A stretch of 64,000 bases of DNA from Alphaproteobacteria bacterium 33-17. Its GTDB lineage: Bacteria > Pseudomonadota > Alphaproteobacteria > Rickettsiales > 33-17. The translations under genes and the position numbers were made by a program. This document shows positions 8,457 through 16,241 of the stretch, piece by piece. The DNA lies in assembly GCA_001897445.1 (NCBI GenBank), contig MKSX01000027.1:1-64000 (forward strand), written 5' to 3'. Position 1 is the stretch's first letter; every line of letters starts with the position of its first letter. Below the pieces are notes generated by a model that made no database searches, was not told where the DNA came from, and worked only from the letters and a program-made list of their open reading frames with translations.

Positions 8457-9128
8457 ATGGCAAAAGTAAAATATGAAGATTTGAATCAGCAAGAAAAAGA
8501 ATTTGTTGATGCTGTTAAAAAGAATGTGTACGTAGATAACTGGGGTAACAAAGATAGTAAAGTGGTGTCGTGTGTAATGGCAGCACGGCTTATAATTGGT
8601 GGGTTGTTAACTTATTTTGTTGGTATACCTGTTGCTGGTTCATTGGTAGCTCCATTATTTAGGCAGTTAACTATTTCACCAGTTGTTACTAAAACTATGA
8701 GTATAGCAGCGTCATACGTTGCAGGTAGTATTTATGCAAAAGCTGATTATGCTAGACCATTTAACTGGTTACTTAATAAAATGCCAACTGCTATAGCTAA
8801 TGTTATTAATGGTTTAAAAAATTGGGCTGAGGATTATCAAATTTATAATAAATTTATGGAATTTATTGTTAATCCTACTGTTGATGGAAGATATAAATTT
8901 CCTACAATTAGTTCTAATTCTACAAACTTGTTTAATGTAATAAAAGAAAATGGTTACAAAGCACCCTCACAAAATGCTTTTAATGTAATGAATGAGCATT
9001 TGCAGGTTATTTCTGACAGGGCTACAGGTACAATTGATGTTTTAAACCCTATGACTATCATTCAGCCAAATAAAAGTTTTAGAGTTAAAAATTCTGAAGA
9101 CGTTAAAGCTAAAGCAGTTAAAATATAG
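8457..9128 (+). CDS. paralogous small membrane protein 1 of 3, unknown function
   Basis: Unrecognised 223-residue protein, first of three tandem paralogs. All three begin M-(A/T)-KVKY-x-DL, continue with a charged helix rich in Lys/Glu, have two hydrophobic stretches (here about residues 40-68 and 80-97), a shared (A/G)SI(Y/F)AK segment after the second, and an NP-hydrophobic-T element near the C terminus (here VLNPMTII). No signal peptide. It is the shortest copy and the most diverged at the N terminus. It starts 25 bases after a strong promoter and is 8 bases from the next paralog. Nothing suggests an enzyme. A host- or membrane-directed role is possible but not shown. Confidence 0.82.
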   Translation: MAKVKYEDLNQQEKEFVDAVKKNVYVDNWGNKDSKVVSCVMAARLIIGGLLTYFVGIPVAGSLVAPLFRQLTISPVVTKTMSIAASYVAGSIYAKADYARPFNWLLNKMPTAIANVINGLKNWAEDYQIYNKFMEFIVNPTVDGRYKFPTISSNSTNLFNVIKENGYKAPSQNAFNVMNEHLQVISDRATGTIDVLNPMTIIQPNKSFRVKNSEDVKAKAVKI

Positions 9129-9136
9129 GTAATAAA

Positions 9137-9841
9137 ATGACAAAAGTAAAATACACGGATTTAACCGTTAAACAGAAGACAATAGCGGATAGCGTTTTAA
9201 AAAATGTGAAAATTAAAAGTTACGTATATTCTGATCCTGATGATAGGCCGTTATTTATAAATGCTGCGTTAATAGGCTTGATTGTTCTTAGATTTGTAGC
9301 CGGTGCGGCATTAACCTGGTTTTTAATGCCAAAATTTGTTACAGCATTAAGCCGTATTGTTCCGTTAGATAAGCTTACAAAAATGTTCGCTCCAATTGCT
9401 AATAGCAATGCTTTAAAGCCTGTTGCTCAATTTTTCAGTAAACATTCTGCAAAGATTGTTAAAGGTTCTGTAGCATATGTAGGTGGATCAATTTATGCTA
9501 AAGCAAATTATATATTCACTGACCCTCACGATTTAGTAGTAAGTTTAGGAAAAAAATTGCCAAAGTTTATTGTTTATACAATTGGTATTTTGATCTTACC
9601 TATAAGAGCAAGTGTTGAAAAGGCTAGAGTTAGTAATGCCTATAAAAACGGTAAAAAAATTCTTTTGGACGATGACCTTAATTGCGATATTGAATTAGAA
9701 TCATATATAAACAACCAGCTTGAAAATAAATCTGAATCATTTGTTGGTCATGTTTTAAATCCTGTAACATTATATAGAATTGATAAGAGAATTGAGCTTT
9801 CAGAAAAAGGTCATGATGAAATTAAAGCTGCAATGAGATAA
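9137..9841 (+). CDS. paralogous small membrane protein 2 of 3, unknown function
   Basis: 234 residues, co-transcribed with its neighbours. Begins MTKVKYTDL and shares ADSVLKNV with the third copy (ADSVLKDV). A hydrophobic region at about 45-75 ends in WFLMPK; a second includes GSIYAKANY. A third apolar stretch VYTIGILILPI follows. The C-terminal element is HVLNPVTLYRID. The closer likeness of copies 2 and 3 suggests they arose by a later duplication than copy 1. Confidence 0.82.
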   Translation: MTKVKYTDLTVKQKTIADSVLKNVKIKSYVYSDPDDRPLFINAALIGLIVLRFVAGAALTWFLMPKFVTALSRIVPLDKLTKMFAPIANSNALKPVAQFFSKHSAKIVKGSVAYVGGSIYAKANYIFTDPHDLVVSLGKKLPKFIVYTIGILILPIRASVEKARVSNAYKNGKKILLDDDLNCDIELESYINNQLENKSESFVGHVLNPVTLYRIDKRIELSEKGHDEIKAAMR

Positions 9842-9870
9842 TAATATTAGTATCTGGGTAAATAAAAATT

Positions 9871-10605
9871 ATGACTAAGGTAAAATACGCTGACTTAAAC
9901 GAGAAAGAAAAGAAAGTAGCAGACAGTGTTTTAAAAGACGTAAGGCTTAAAAATGATCTTATGTATAATAAAAAATTTGATCATAATTTATTTAGAATTG
10001 GGCTGATTTTAAGTAAGTTTGCTGTTGGATTTTTAGTATCATGGTTAATTTTTCCAAAGGTTGCTCAATATGCGGGTAAGCTTTTTGCAAAGATGCCTAA
10101 TGTTGTGGGGGCAAATAAACTAGCTGAATTCGGTAGCAGGATAGCTGATAAAAAGTTTATTAGACCAGTTGCAAGTTTTTTAGGTAAACACTCTTATAAA
10201 ATTAAGAGAATAATATATTCACATGTGGGTGCAAGTATATTTGCCAAAACAAATTATTACCTTGTGAAAAAAGATAGTGTGCAAAATTTCTTCTCTAAGA
10301 TGCCAGACTTCTTAAGCAATAAATATATTGCACCATTTATTGCCTTGTTTTTTATACCAATACCTTGTGTTGATGATTTTCGTTTGGCGCCTACAAAATT
10401 AACGGACAAAATCGACAGGCATTTAAAAGCAGTTAATCGTAAAATTATGGAAAATAAACATGCCACTCCGTCAGCCAATTTAAGAAACTATGTTGAGCAA
10501 ACTTTGGTTGCAAGGCAGCATACAATTGGGGCGAAATTCACAGATGTTATAAACCCAGCAACATTAGTTTTACCTGACAAAAAGCTAAAACTTATTGCAA
10601 AATAA
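9871..10605 (+). CDS. paralogous small membrane protein 3 of 3, unknown function
   Basis: 244 residues, last of the tandem set, 29 bases after copy 2. Begins MTKVKYADLNEKEKK; hydrophobic segments around LILSKFAVGFLVSWLIF and PFIALFFIPIPC; conserved ASIFAKTNYY; C-terminal DVINPATLVLPDKK. The NP-(A/M/V)-T element is in the same place in all three copies and may also be echoed in the C terminus of the protein at 51055-51906 (DTLNPASAL). Function unknown. It is followed by a hairpin that probably ends the operon. Confidence 0.82.
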   Translation: MTKVKYADLNEKEKKVADSVLKDVRLKNDLMYNKKFDHNLFRIGLILSKFAVGFLVSWLIFPKVAQYAGKLFAKMPNVVGANKLAEFGSRIADKKFIRPVASFLGKHSYKIKRIIYSHVGASIFAKTNYYLVKKDSVQNFFSKMPDFLSNKYIAPFIALFFIPIPCVDDFRLAPTKLTDKIDRHLKAVNRKIMENKHATPSANLRNYVEQTLVARQHTIGAKFTDVINPATLVLPDKKLKLIAK

Positions 10606-10625
10606 AGAAGTTTGGTAGCGAGGGG

Positions 10626-10658
10626 AGATATTATTTAAGAATTTCTAATAATATCTTT
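10626..10658 (+). terminator. probable terminator between convergent genes
   Basis: Arms AGATATTATT (10626-10635) and AATAATATCT (10647-10656) pair perfectly around an 11-base loop. Only a short T run follows. It overlaps the 3' end of the opposing gene and separates two convergent transcripts. Confidence 0.5.
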
Positions 10659-12858
10659 GCCCTACTTCATTATTATTTATTTCATTATCAAATTTATCTC
10701 GGTAACAAGACTCTATTTTCTCGATCTGCATATGATGATCTGGACTTAAAGTATGGTTACCTGACTCAATATGATTGATAATTATTTCATTTGAAGGCTT
10801 AATATTTGGAGATTGATTGTCTTTTTCTGGATAAAAATGATTCCATGGATGCCAAAAATATTTAGGAGAATAAAACAACTCCAAAAGATTAAAATCATCT
10901 TGTTCATTATTTGGTTTGCTATATGCAACTTTAACTGGTTTTTTTGTTTTGACATCTACGAATTCAAGAGAGGCAATGTCGTCTCCAGGTGCAAAAGCCT
11001 GTTTTAGAATATTTTTGCCAAGATCAAACTCAATAAAAATCTTTCTGTGATGTATGTTTTCATCATTTTTTACTACTTTATGAATAAACCATGGTTTAAC
11101 ATTGCCGTTTTTAATAAGCTCACTTAAATCAATATTAGTTTCCTCTTTAACTTCTCTAATTGCTGCCTCTAAATAGTCTTCGCCAATGTCTTTAAATCCA
11201 CCAGGAAACATTAAAGTGTTATCAAGACCATCTTTGCCAATTTTTCTTGCCATTAATACTACTTTTTTCCCATCTTCCAGCTCACCTTTGATAATTGCTA
11301 CAACTGTATTTGAATGATTTTTAAGAGGCTTTATAACATTTTTTGGTATTTGAAATTTGTATTTTTTAAATATGTCTAAAGCTTTTTCATCACCAAGGTA
11401 TTTTGCAAGATCTATAGGTGTAATCCCGGTTTCTGATGAAATAAATGGGTCAGCTCCTTTCTCCAGAAACTTTTCTATATATTTATATTTATTTCCTGAA
11501 AGCTGTAAAAGAAAGTGTAAGGCTGTAAACCCTGCATATTCTGGCTCGGATTTATCTTTAAATTGTGCATTAATAGGCGCGCCACTTTCAAGACATAAAT
11601 CAATACCTTTAGAAGAGGCATTTCTGACATAGTTAATAAGTGGTGTACTGCTATTTGCAGGCGTTTGCTTAATATCTGTTCCTTGCGATAAAAGAAACTT
11701 AAACATCGCAATGCTTGTTGATTCCTGAGGTGCGTCTTTGTAACTTGATGCAAGGAGCAGTAAATCGTTGTATTTATTTAATCCACCTATATTACTAATA
11801 AGCATTTGCATTGCATCTATGTTATGAGTGTAGGCTGCAAATCTAAAAGCGTTGTTATTATGAATTGGGATTTGATAATCTGCATAATGAAAATCAATTC
11901 CAGATTTAATATCTAATCCCATTACATTTTGATGAGTTAAATGTGATAATTGCCATTTAAGAGTAGGTTCAAATAAGGTTTCTGATGGTCCTATAGAATG
12001 CTTATTAGCATTTATTACTGAAGGAGATTTAGTAATGCTTATGCATTCTTTAATTGAGTATAAATTAAGTGGAACTGCAAGTTTACCTTCTGGGTAAAGT
12101 TTGGGAGGCATTATAATAGCCATTAGCTTCGATAGTTCTCTAATTTGAGCAAATTCATTGTATTTATTAAATTCATTATAAAAATTATCATTTGCAAATA
12201 ATCTTAAAGACTGAATAAACTGTAATGAAATTCCTTCTAAAATGTCTCTTCCTAAAAATATTTCATCATTAAATTCAACTGAAATAGATTGAGAATCATA
12301 TGTATATTTCTTTTCTTTTGTATTCCAGTTTGTAATTATAGAGAATTTTTTAGAGTCAATTGTAACTTGAGGAAGATGGAAGTTTTTTTCTAAATCTGAA
12401 AGGTGGTTACTTACAAATAAATTTTGAGCTATATCTGGTCTTTTTATAAGTAACTTGGGTAAATTAAGCTCAATTTCATATCCATCATGAGAGTTTAACC
12501 AAGTTGGTAATGGCGTATATTTGAGACCGATTGTCCAAAAACTGTTATTTGGGTATTTTTTTCTATTTGTAAATCTTTTAATATAATTTTTGCCAAGTTG
12601 TGCTTCTAAATAGCTAATGGGATAAATTGTATCAGGTTTTGCAAGACTTCGGGTTTTATGTTTAGCTGTAAGATTATTTTGTAACAGTTCTTGGATTTTA
12701 GTTTCGGTATCCGACATTTTGCCAACTGAGCTGCGCAGCTTCATAACATTAATAGCTGATTTTTTAGGAAGACTAATTTTATTCAATATTTCAAAATCAG
12801 TCGTTACCCTACTAAAGGTATGATATTTATAAAATAAATTATCTAATATTCGCTTCAT
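10645..12858 (-). CDS. ankyrin-repeat protein fused to a Nudix hydrolase
   Basis: 737 residues. The first 300 are unrecognised. Ankyrin-like repeats follow to about residue 500, including ALHFLLQLSGNKYKYIE then FLEKGADPF and GITPIDLAKYLGDE. A Nudix domain starts near 517: the box at about 553-577 reads GGFKDIGEDYLEAA then IREVKEETNI, which keeps the catalytic Glu residues and Arg; Asn stands where Gly is usual. A predicted pyrophosphohydrolase is thus joined to a protein-binding array, as in effectors that act on host nucleotides; the substrate is unknown. About 90 polar residues follow the Nudix core. GGAGG lies seven bases before the ATG. It is a single-gene transcript with its own promoter, divergent from the symporter gene. 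Confidence 0.88.
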   Translation of the reverse strand: MKRILDNLFYKYHTFSRVTTDFEILNKISLPKKSAINVMKLRSSVGKMSDTETKIQELLQNNLTAKHKTRSLAKPDTIYPISYLEAQLGKNYIKRFTNRKKYPNNSFWTIGLKYTPLPTWLNSHDGYEIELNLPKLLIKRPDIAQNLFVSNHLSDLEKNFHLPQVTIDSKKFSIITNWNTKEKKYTYDSQSISVEFNDEIFLGRDILEGISLQFIQSLRLFANDNFYNEFNKYNEFAQIRELSKLMAIIMPPKLYPEGKLAVPLNLYSIKECISITKSPSVINANKHSIGPSETLFEPTLKWQLSHLTHQNVMGLDIKSGIDFHYADYQIPIHNNNAFRFAAYTHNIDAMQMLISNIGGLNKYNDLLLLASSYKDAPQESTSIAMFKFLLSQGTDIKQTPANSSTPLINYVRNASSKGIDLCLESGAPINAQFKDKSEPEYAGFTALHFLLQLSGNKYKYIEKFLEKGADPFISSETGITPIDLAKYLGDEKALDIFKKYKFQIPKNVIKPLKNHSNTVVAIIKGELEDGKKVVLMARKIGKDGLDNTLMFPGGFKDIGEDYLEAAIREVKEETNIDLSELIKNGNVKPWFIHKVVKNDENIHHRKIFIEFDLGKNILKQAFAPGDDIASLEFVDVKTKKPVKVAYSKPNNEQDDFNLLELFYSPKYFWHPWNHFYPEKDNQSPNIKPSNEIIINHIESGNHTLSPDHHMQIEKIESCYRDKFDNEINNNEVGQRYY

Positions 12859-12890
12859 AAAAATGCCTCCATATATATTTGCTATAGGTT

Positions 12891-12919
12891 ATTATAAGGA
12901 TAAAATAGTTAATTATAAA
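12891..12919 (-). promoter_or_regulatory. promoter of the ankyrin-Nudix gene
   Basis: On the minus strand TATAAT (12896-12891) lies 17 bases from TTTATA (12919-12914), about 33 bases before the ATG. The -10 is perfect and the -35 weak. The opposite strand has TTGACA at 12920-12925, possibly used by the divergent symporter gene, but its spacing to an A/T-rich -10 is poor. Confidence 0.45.
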
Positions 12920-12978
12920 TTGACACTAATCGCTACTATTATAAAGTAAAGCATGAACTTTAAATTGCAAAGGTGTTT

Positions 12979-14379
12979 ATGCTTGATAGTATAATTGTTG
13001 GTCTTTATTTGCTTATTGCGCTGGCAGTAGGAGTTATTGCGTCAAAATTTGTAAAGTCGGATGATGACTATAATACTGGTGGCAAAAATTATTCTGGTAT
13101 CATGATATTTGCAACTTTATCTGCCTCATTTCTTGGGGGCGGCTTTACAATAGGGCTTGCGGAAAAAACATACACTTATGGCATAGTTTTTATATTAGCA
13201 ATCTGGGGCTTTAGCTTAAAAGAAATTTTAATTGCAAAACTTATTGCACCTAGAATGGAAAACTTTCAGAAAGACTGCGTAACAGTTGGCGATATCATGG
13301 AAAAGGGCTATGGTAAAAATGCCAAAATAATATCAGGAATCGCATCAATTTTATGCTGCGGAGGAATCATAGGCGCACAAGTTGCTGCATGCGGCAATAT
13401 TTTGCATATTCTAATGGATATACCGCCCCAGGTTGGCAGTTTAATTGCGGCAAGTATAGTGGTTGCATATGCATCTGTTGGTGGGCTTAAATCAGTTGTG
13501 ATAGTAGATGTGCTACATTTTTGTGTACTGATAATAATGGTTCCAGTTATTTTATTTTTCGGGCTGAATTACGTAGGAGGGGCAACTAATTTATTTGAGT
13601 CTATGCCTACATATAAATTACTGCCATTTGGAGAAATAGGGTTATTCTCATTTGCAATATTATTCGCTAGCTTTTTTTTAGGTGAAACATTGGTTCCGCC
13701 TTACGTACAAAGGCTCTTAATAGGTAAAAACTCTTTAGAGACCGAAAAGGGAACTGTTTATAGCGGATTAATGTCTATAATATTCTTTACCGTAATAGGG
13801 GTTATTGGCATGATTGCATCTAATATTGCCCCTGAGATTGAAAGTAAATTTGCTTTGCCATATGTTATTAATAACGTAATGCCAATTGGTCTTAAAGGGT
13901 GTGCAGTAGCTGCAATGCTTGCTATTATAATGTCATCAGCGGATGCATTTTTAAATGCTACTAGTATTGGCGTAAAAAATGACTTGCTCAAACCTTTGGG
14001 GCTAAGCAAAGTAGCAAACATAAGTGATCTAAATTTATCCAGGTTAATTACGCTTTTAATAGGTGCCGTTGCAATTGCATTTGCGCTTACTACATCAAGT
14101 GTAATAGATATTTTACTTTATTCATATCAATTCTGGACTCCATTTATACTAATTCCTTTGGTTGCAGTTATATTTGGCTTTAAATCATCGCAAAAAGCTT
14201 TTCTATTTTCTGCTATGGTTGGAATAATAACTTTAGTTGCATGGAACATTTTTGAACCATTTTCAATTGGTATAGATGGGGCATTAGAAGGTGTGATTTT
14301 TGGTGTTATAATGAACAGTTTGGCGTTTTACGGGTTTTCATATATGCTGCCAAAAGACGCTAAAATGCTGGCTATTTAA
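12979..14379 (+). CDS. sodium:solute symporter family protein
   Basis: Polytopic inner-membrane transporter of 466 residues with about 13 hydrophobic helices, of the Na+/solute symporter (SSF) family. N-terminal signature region: YNTGGKNYSGIMIFATLSA then SFLGGGFTIGLAE. AYASVGGLKSVVIVDVLHF is the characteristic helix with GG-x-K. The substrate cannot be told; the family carries proline, pantothenate, sugars, acetate and others. I start it at ATG 12979, which has AAAGG six bases upstream, rather than at the in-frame GTG 12973. It stands alone on the plus strand, so its role as host-nutrient importer is an inference. Confidence 0.92.
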   Translation: MLDSIIVGLYLLIALAVGVIASKFVKSDDDYNTGGKNYSGIMIFATLSASFLGGGFTIGLAEKTYTYGIVFILAIWGFSLKEILIAKLIAPRMENFQKDCVTVGDIMEKGYGKNAKIISGIASILCCGGIIGAQVAACGNILHILMDIPPQVGSLIAASIVVAYASVGGLKSVVIVDVLHFCVLIIMVPVILFFGLNYVGGATNLFESMPTYKLLPFGEIGLFSFAILFASFFLGETLVPPYVQRLLIGKNSLETEKGTVYSGLMSIIFFTVIGVIGMIASNIAPEIESKFALPYVINNVMPIGLKGCAVAAMLAIIMSSADAFLNATSIGVKNDLLKPLGLSKVANISDLNLSRLITLLIGAVAIAFALTTSSVIDILLYSYQFWTPFILIPLVAVIFGFKSSQKAFLFSAMVGIITLVAWNIFEPFSIGIDGALEGVIFGVIMNSLAFYGFSYMLPKDAKMLAI

Positions 14380-14408
14380 TAAATATAAAAAATTTTTGCG
14401 AAATGCTA

Positions 14409-14437
14409 TTGACACATAAAAATTAATAAGATACTAA
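14409..14437 (+). promoter_or_regulatory. possible upstream promoter of the ferritin-like gene
   Basis: A perfect TTGACA (14409-14414) is followed after 17 bases by TACTAA. If used, it gives a leader of over 200 bases before the ferritin-like gene, containing the hairpins at 14451-14557. Confidence 0.4.
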
Positions 14438-14450
14438 TTTAATATATACA

Positions 14451-14557
14451 GCTGATATAAATTTTTAATAAAGTTTGTATCAGCAATGTAGAAAATGCTT
14501 AAGTCTTTTTCAAATACGTTAGGTGAAATATTTATTTCATCTTACCTAATTGAAAAG
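14451..14557 (+). promoter_or_regulatory. structured leader with two hairpins
   Basis: First hairpin: GCTGATATAAA (14451-14461) with TTTGTATCAGC (14474-14484). Second: CTTTTTCAA (14505-14513) with TTGAAAAG (14550-14557), plus inner TTAGGT/ACCTAA. They lie between two candidate promoters upstream of the ferritin-like gene. I cannot match them to a known riboswitch; a cis-regulator or a small RNA is possible. Confidence 0.4.
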
Positions 14558-14619
14558 GCAAGCGCGGTTCTTTTTGCAATGGTGCAAAGGAATTTGTGTT
14601 TGGTACTTTAGTTTTACAC

Positions 14620-14625
14620 TATAAT
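14620..14625 (+). promoter_or_regulatory. -10 box of the proximal ferritin-like promoter
   Basis: A perfect TATAAT 37 bases before the ATG and upstream of a strong GGAGGAAG ribosome site. The -35 is poor (TGTTTG at 17 bases). Confidence 0.45.
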
Positions 14626-14662
14626 ACCAAGCTACCAAAACTTAATTTTAGTGGAGGAAGTT

Positions 14663-15109
14663 ATGCCTTTAAATAATATTGATACACAAAAAGTTTTATT
14701 AGACCTTTATCACCATGAAATTGCAGCACGTGATATTTACAAAGAAGTATTATCGCACGTTACTGATAACAAAATTTTTGGTGAAATTAAAACTTTTGCA
14801 GGTCAACACGAAGACCACATCAGAAATCTTGCTGAAGTTCTTGAAAAAATCAGCACAAAAGAAATCGATGAAAGCAAAGATATGAAAGGTTACTTAATGT
14901 CTGCATACGCAACACTAAGAAGCATGACAGGTCAAGATGGTGCTTTAAAAGCATTACACACAGCTGAAGAAGTAATCTTAAAACGTTACCAAGAAGCTGC
15001 AAATGAAGACTTAGAGCAAGATTATAAAGATCTTGTAAACACTCACTTAAAACAAGAAGAAGAGCATAGTGCATATATCAACAAAGTAGTTGAAGAAATG
15101 GCAGTATAG
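14663..15109 (+). CDS. ferritin-like di-iron protein
   Basis: 148 residues in a four-helix pattern. Glu in YHHEIAARDIYKE, E-x-x-H in QHEDHIRNL, Glu in HTAEEVILKRY and E-x-x-H in QEEEHSAYI give the two paired di-iron half-sites of the ferritin-like fold. Length and layout fit the DUF2383-type or rubrerythrin-like groups, but there is no rubredoxin Cys motif. A role in iron or peroxide handling is likely; catalase (27158-28609) would act on the same stress. I start at ATG 14663, not the in-frame GTG 14651, because GGAGGAAG sits just upstream. A long structured leader and a proximal TATAAT suggest strong, regulated expression. Confidence 0.85.
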   Translation: MPLNNIDTQKVLLDLYHHEIAARDIYKEVLSHVTDNKIFGEIKTFAGQHEDHIRNLAEVLEKISTKEIDESKDMKGYLMSAYATLRSMTGQDGALKALHTAEEVILKRYQEAANEDLEQDYKDLVNTHLKQEEEHSAYINKVVEEMAV

Positions 15110-15111
15110 TT

Positions 15112-15218
15112 TGTAATGACTGGATTTGGACTGTAATATACGTCGCTTTGTCACTCACGTAGGTTTGCTACGCTTCGTTCCTAGCTTCTGTATTACATGT
15201 CCAACTGCAGTCATTACA
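15112..15218. repeat. long palindromic element (copy C of dispersed repeat)
   Basis: TGTAATGACTG (15112-15122) and CAGTCATTACA (15208-15218) are perfect 11-base arms; inside them TTGGAC and TGTAATA pair with TATTACA and GTCCAA, giving a ~107-base hairpin. At the tip, 15138-15202 resembles copies A and B (CGTCGCTTTGTCACTCACGT, then TAG...CTA). The small inner stem changes on both sides compared with copy B (ATGTAG/CTACAT against CGTAG/CTACG), as expected if base pairing is kept. Confidence 0.6.
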
Positions 15219-15257
15219 GTTTGTTTCTGGATTTGGACTGTATAGTTAAGTCTTTAT

Positions 15258-15308
15258 AATTCTGGTATGTGCTTAGTAGGCTTCGCTCGTCATCCCTGTA
15301 CCATAATT
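15258..15308. repeat. second palindromic element in the same gap
   Basis: AATTCTGGTA (15258-15267) pairs with TACCATAATT (15299-15308) with one mismatch; the loop carries TAGTAGGCTTCGCTCGTCAT, similar to the GC-rich tips of the neighbouring elements. Confidence 0.4.
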
Positions 15309-15328
15309 TAAATACTTTAACTAATAAT

Positions 15329-15371
15329 ATGCGTCGCTTCGTTACTCACTTAGCTTTCGCTATACATATCC
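15329..15371 (+). repeat. dispersed repeat, copy D (short)
   Basis: ATGCGTCGCTTCGTTACTCA then CTTAGCTTTCGCTATACATA matches the first half of copies A-C. The 338-base gap 15110-15447 thus holds three repeat elements and a terminator, and no gene. A 15-base direct repeat (TGGATTTGGACTGTA at 15121 and 15228) also occurs here. Confidence 0.5.
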
Positions 15372-15397
15372 AAATACAATTACTATATATTTGTTTT

Positions 15398-15435
15398 AAA
15401 GCTGCCGTAGTTTCCATAACTTAGGCAGCTTTTTT
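15398..15435 (+). terminator. rho-independent terminator
   Basis: AAAGCTGCC (15398-15406) pairs with GGCAGCTTT (15424-15432) and a T run follows. It closes the ferritin-like transcription unit and lies directly before the ribosome site of the next gene. Confidence 0.75.
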
Positions 15436-15447
15436 ATGGAGATTACT

Positions 15448-16173
15448 ATGGAAGGCTTTAATATTGTTCAGGTTCTAAATTTTTTACAGGCAATTGCATG
15501 GCCTGTAACTATTCTTACGCTCTTTTATTACTTTGCTTCACCTTTAAAAAGTTTATTATCTGCGATTACTGTAGCAGTTAATGAAAGGGGTGTAAAGCTT
15601 ACAGCTGGTGGCATTGAAATATCACAGCCGCAACTAGATGAAAATGTTGTAGAGCCTATTAAAGAGCCGCATTACTACCAAATGATAGCTCAGCAGTCTA
15701 AAGCTGAAACAGTTAAAACTGATATAATTGAAGGCGATACCCCAACAAATGTTGAAGAAGCATTAGAAAAGCATGAGAGAAAGTTAGTTACTGACATTTC
15801 AGGTGAGATTGAAAAGTTCTTATCTAATAAAAGCCTTAAAGATGAAGATCAGGAAATTTTAAAAGGGCTTTTATGTGATGCATATATAAACCTTTATTTT
15901 GAACGTGCTTACCAAAAAATACTAGGTAGTCAGATAAGGCTTATGCAAAGACTGCGCGATAATAAAGAGGGCTATTTTGATGAAGACTATGTTGAGAAAT
16001 TCTTCCAGGAATATAGAGCTTCCGATAAAATTACTTTTGATTTATGGGTGTCATTTTTAGAAAGATCAAGATTCGTTAAAAGGAAGAATAATAAAGTAAC
16101 TTTAAGAGACGAGGGGAAAGAGTTTTTAAGTTATATAGTTGACAGAAATTATCCACTGGGAAAAGCTGGCTAA
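15448..16173 (+). CDS. unknown membrane-anchored protein with winged-helix-like C terminus
   Basis: 241 residues, not recognised. One hydrophobic N-terminal segment (about residues 8-30, LNFLQAIAWPVTILTLFYYF) is followed by a 70-residue polar linker, a helical region, and a basic C-terminal part (WVSFLERSRFVKRKNNKVTL) that reads like a winged helix. I start at ATG 15448 because GGAG lies six bases before it; the in-frame ATG 15436 sits in the terminator T run. Orientation would put the C-terminal domain in the cytoplasm. A sensor or scaffold role is possible but unsupported. Confidence 0.78.
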   Translation: MEGFNIVQVLNFLQAIAWPVTILTLFYYFASPLKSLLSAITVAVNERGVKLTAGGIEISQPQLDENVVEPIKEPHYYQMIAQQSKAETVKTDIIEGDTPTNVEEALEKHERKLVTDISGEIEKFLSNKSLKDEDQEILKGLLCDAYINLYFERAYQKILGSQIRLMQRLRDNKEGYFDEDYVEKFFQEYRASDKITFDLWVSFLERSRFVKRKNNKVTLRDEGKEFLSYIVDRNYPLGKAG

Positions 16174-16241
16174 AAATTTTCCTTTTTCAAATTTATAAAA
16201 TAGATTAGGATTTTTTAGTAATTAATTTTATAGCAGGCTTT

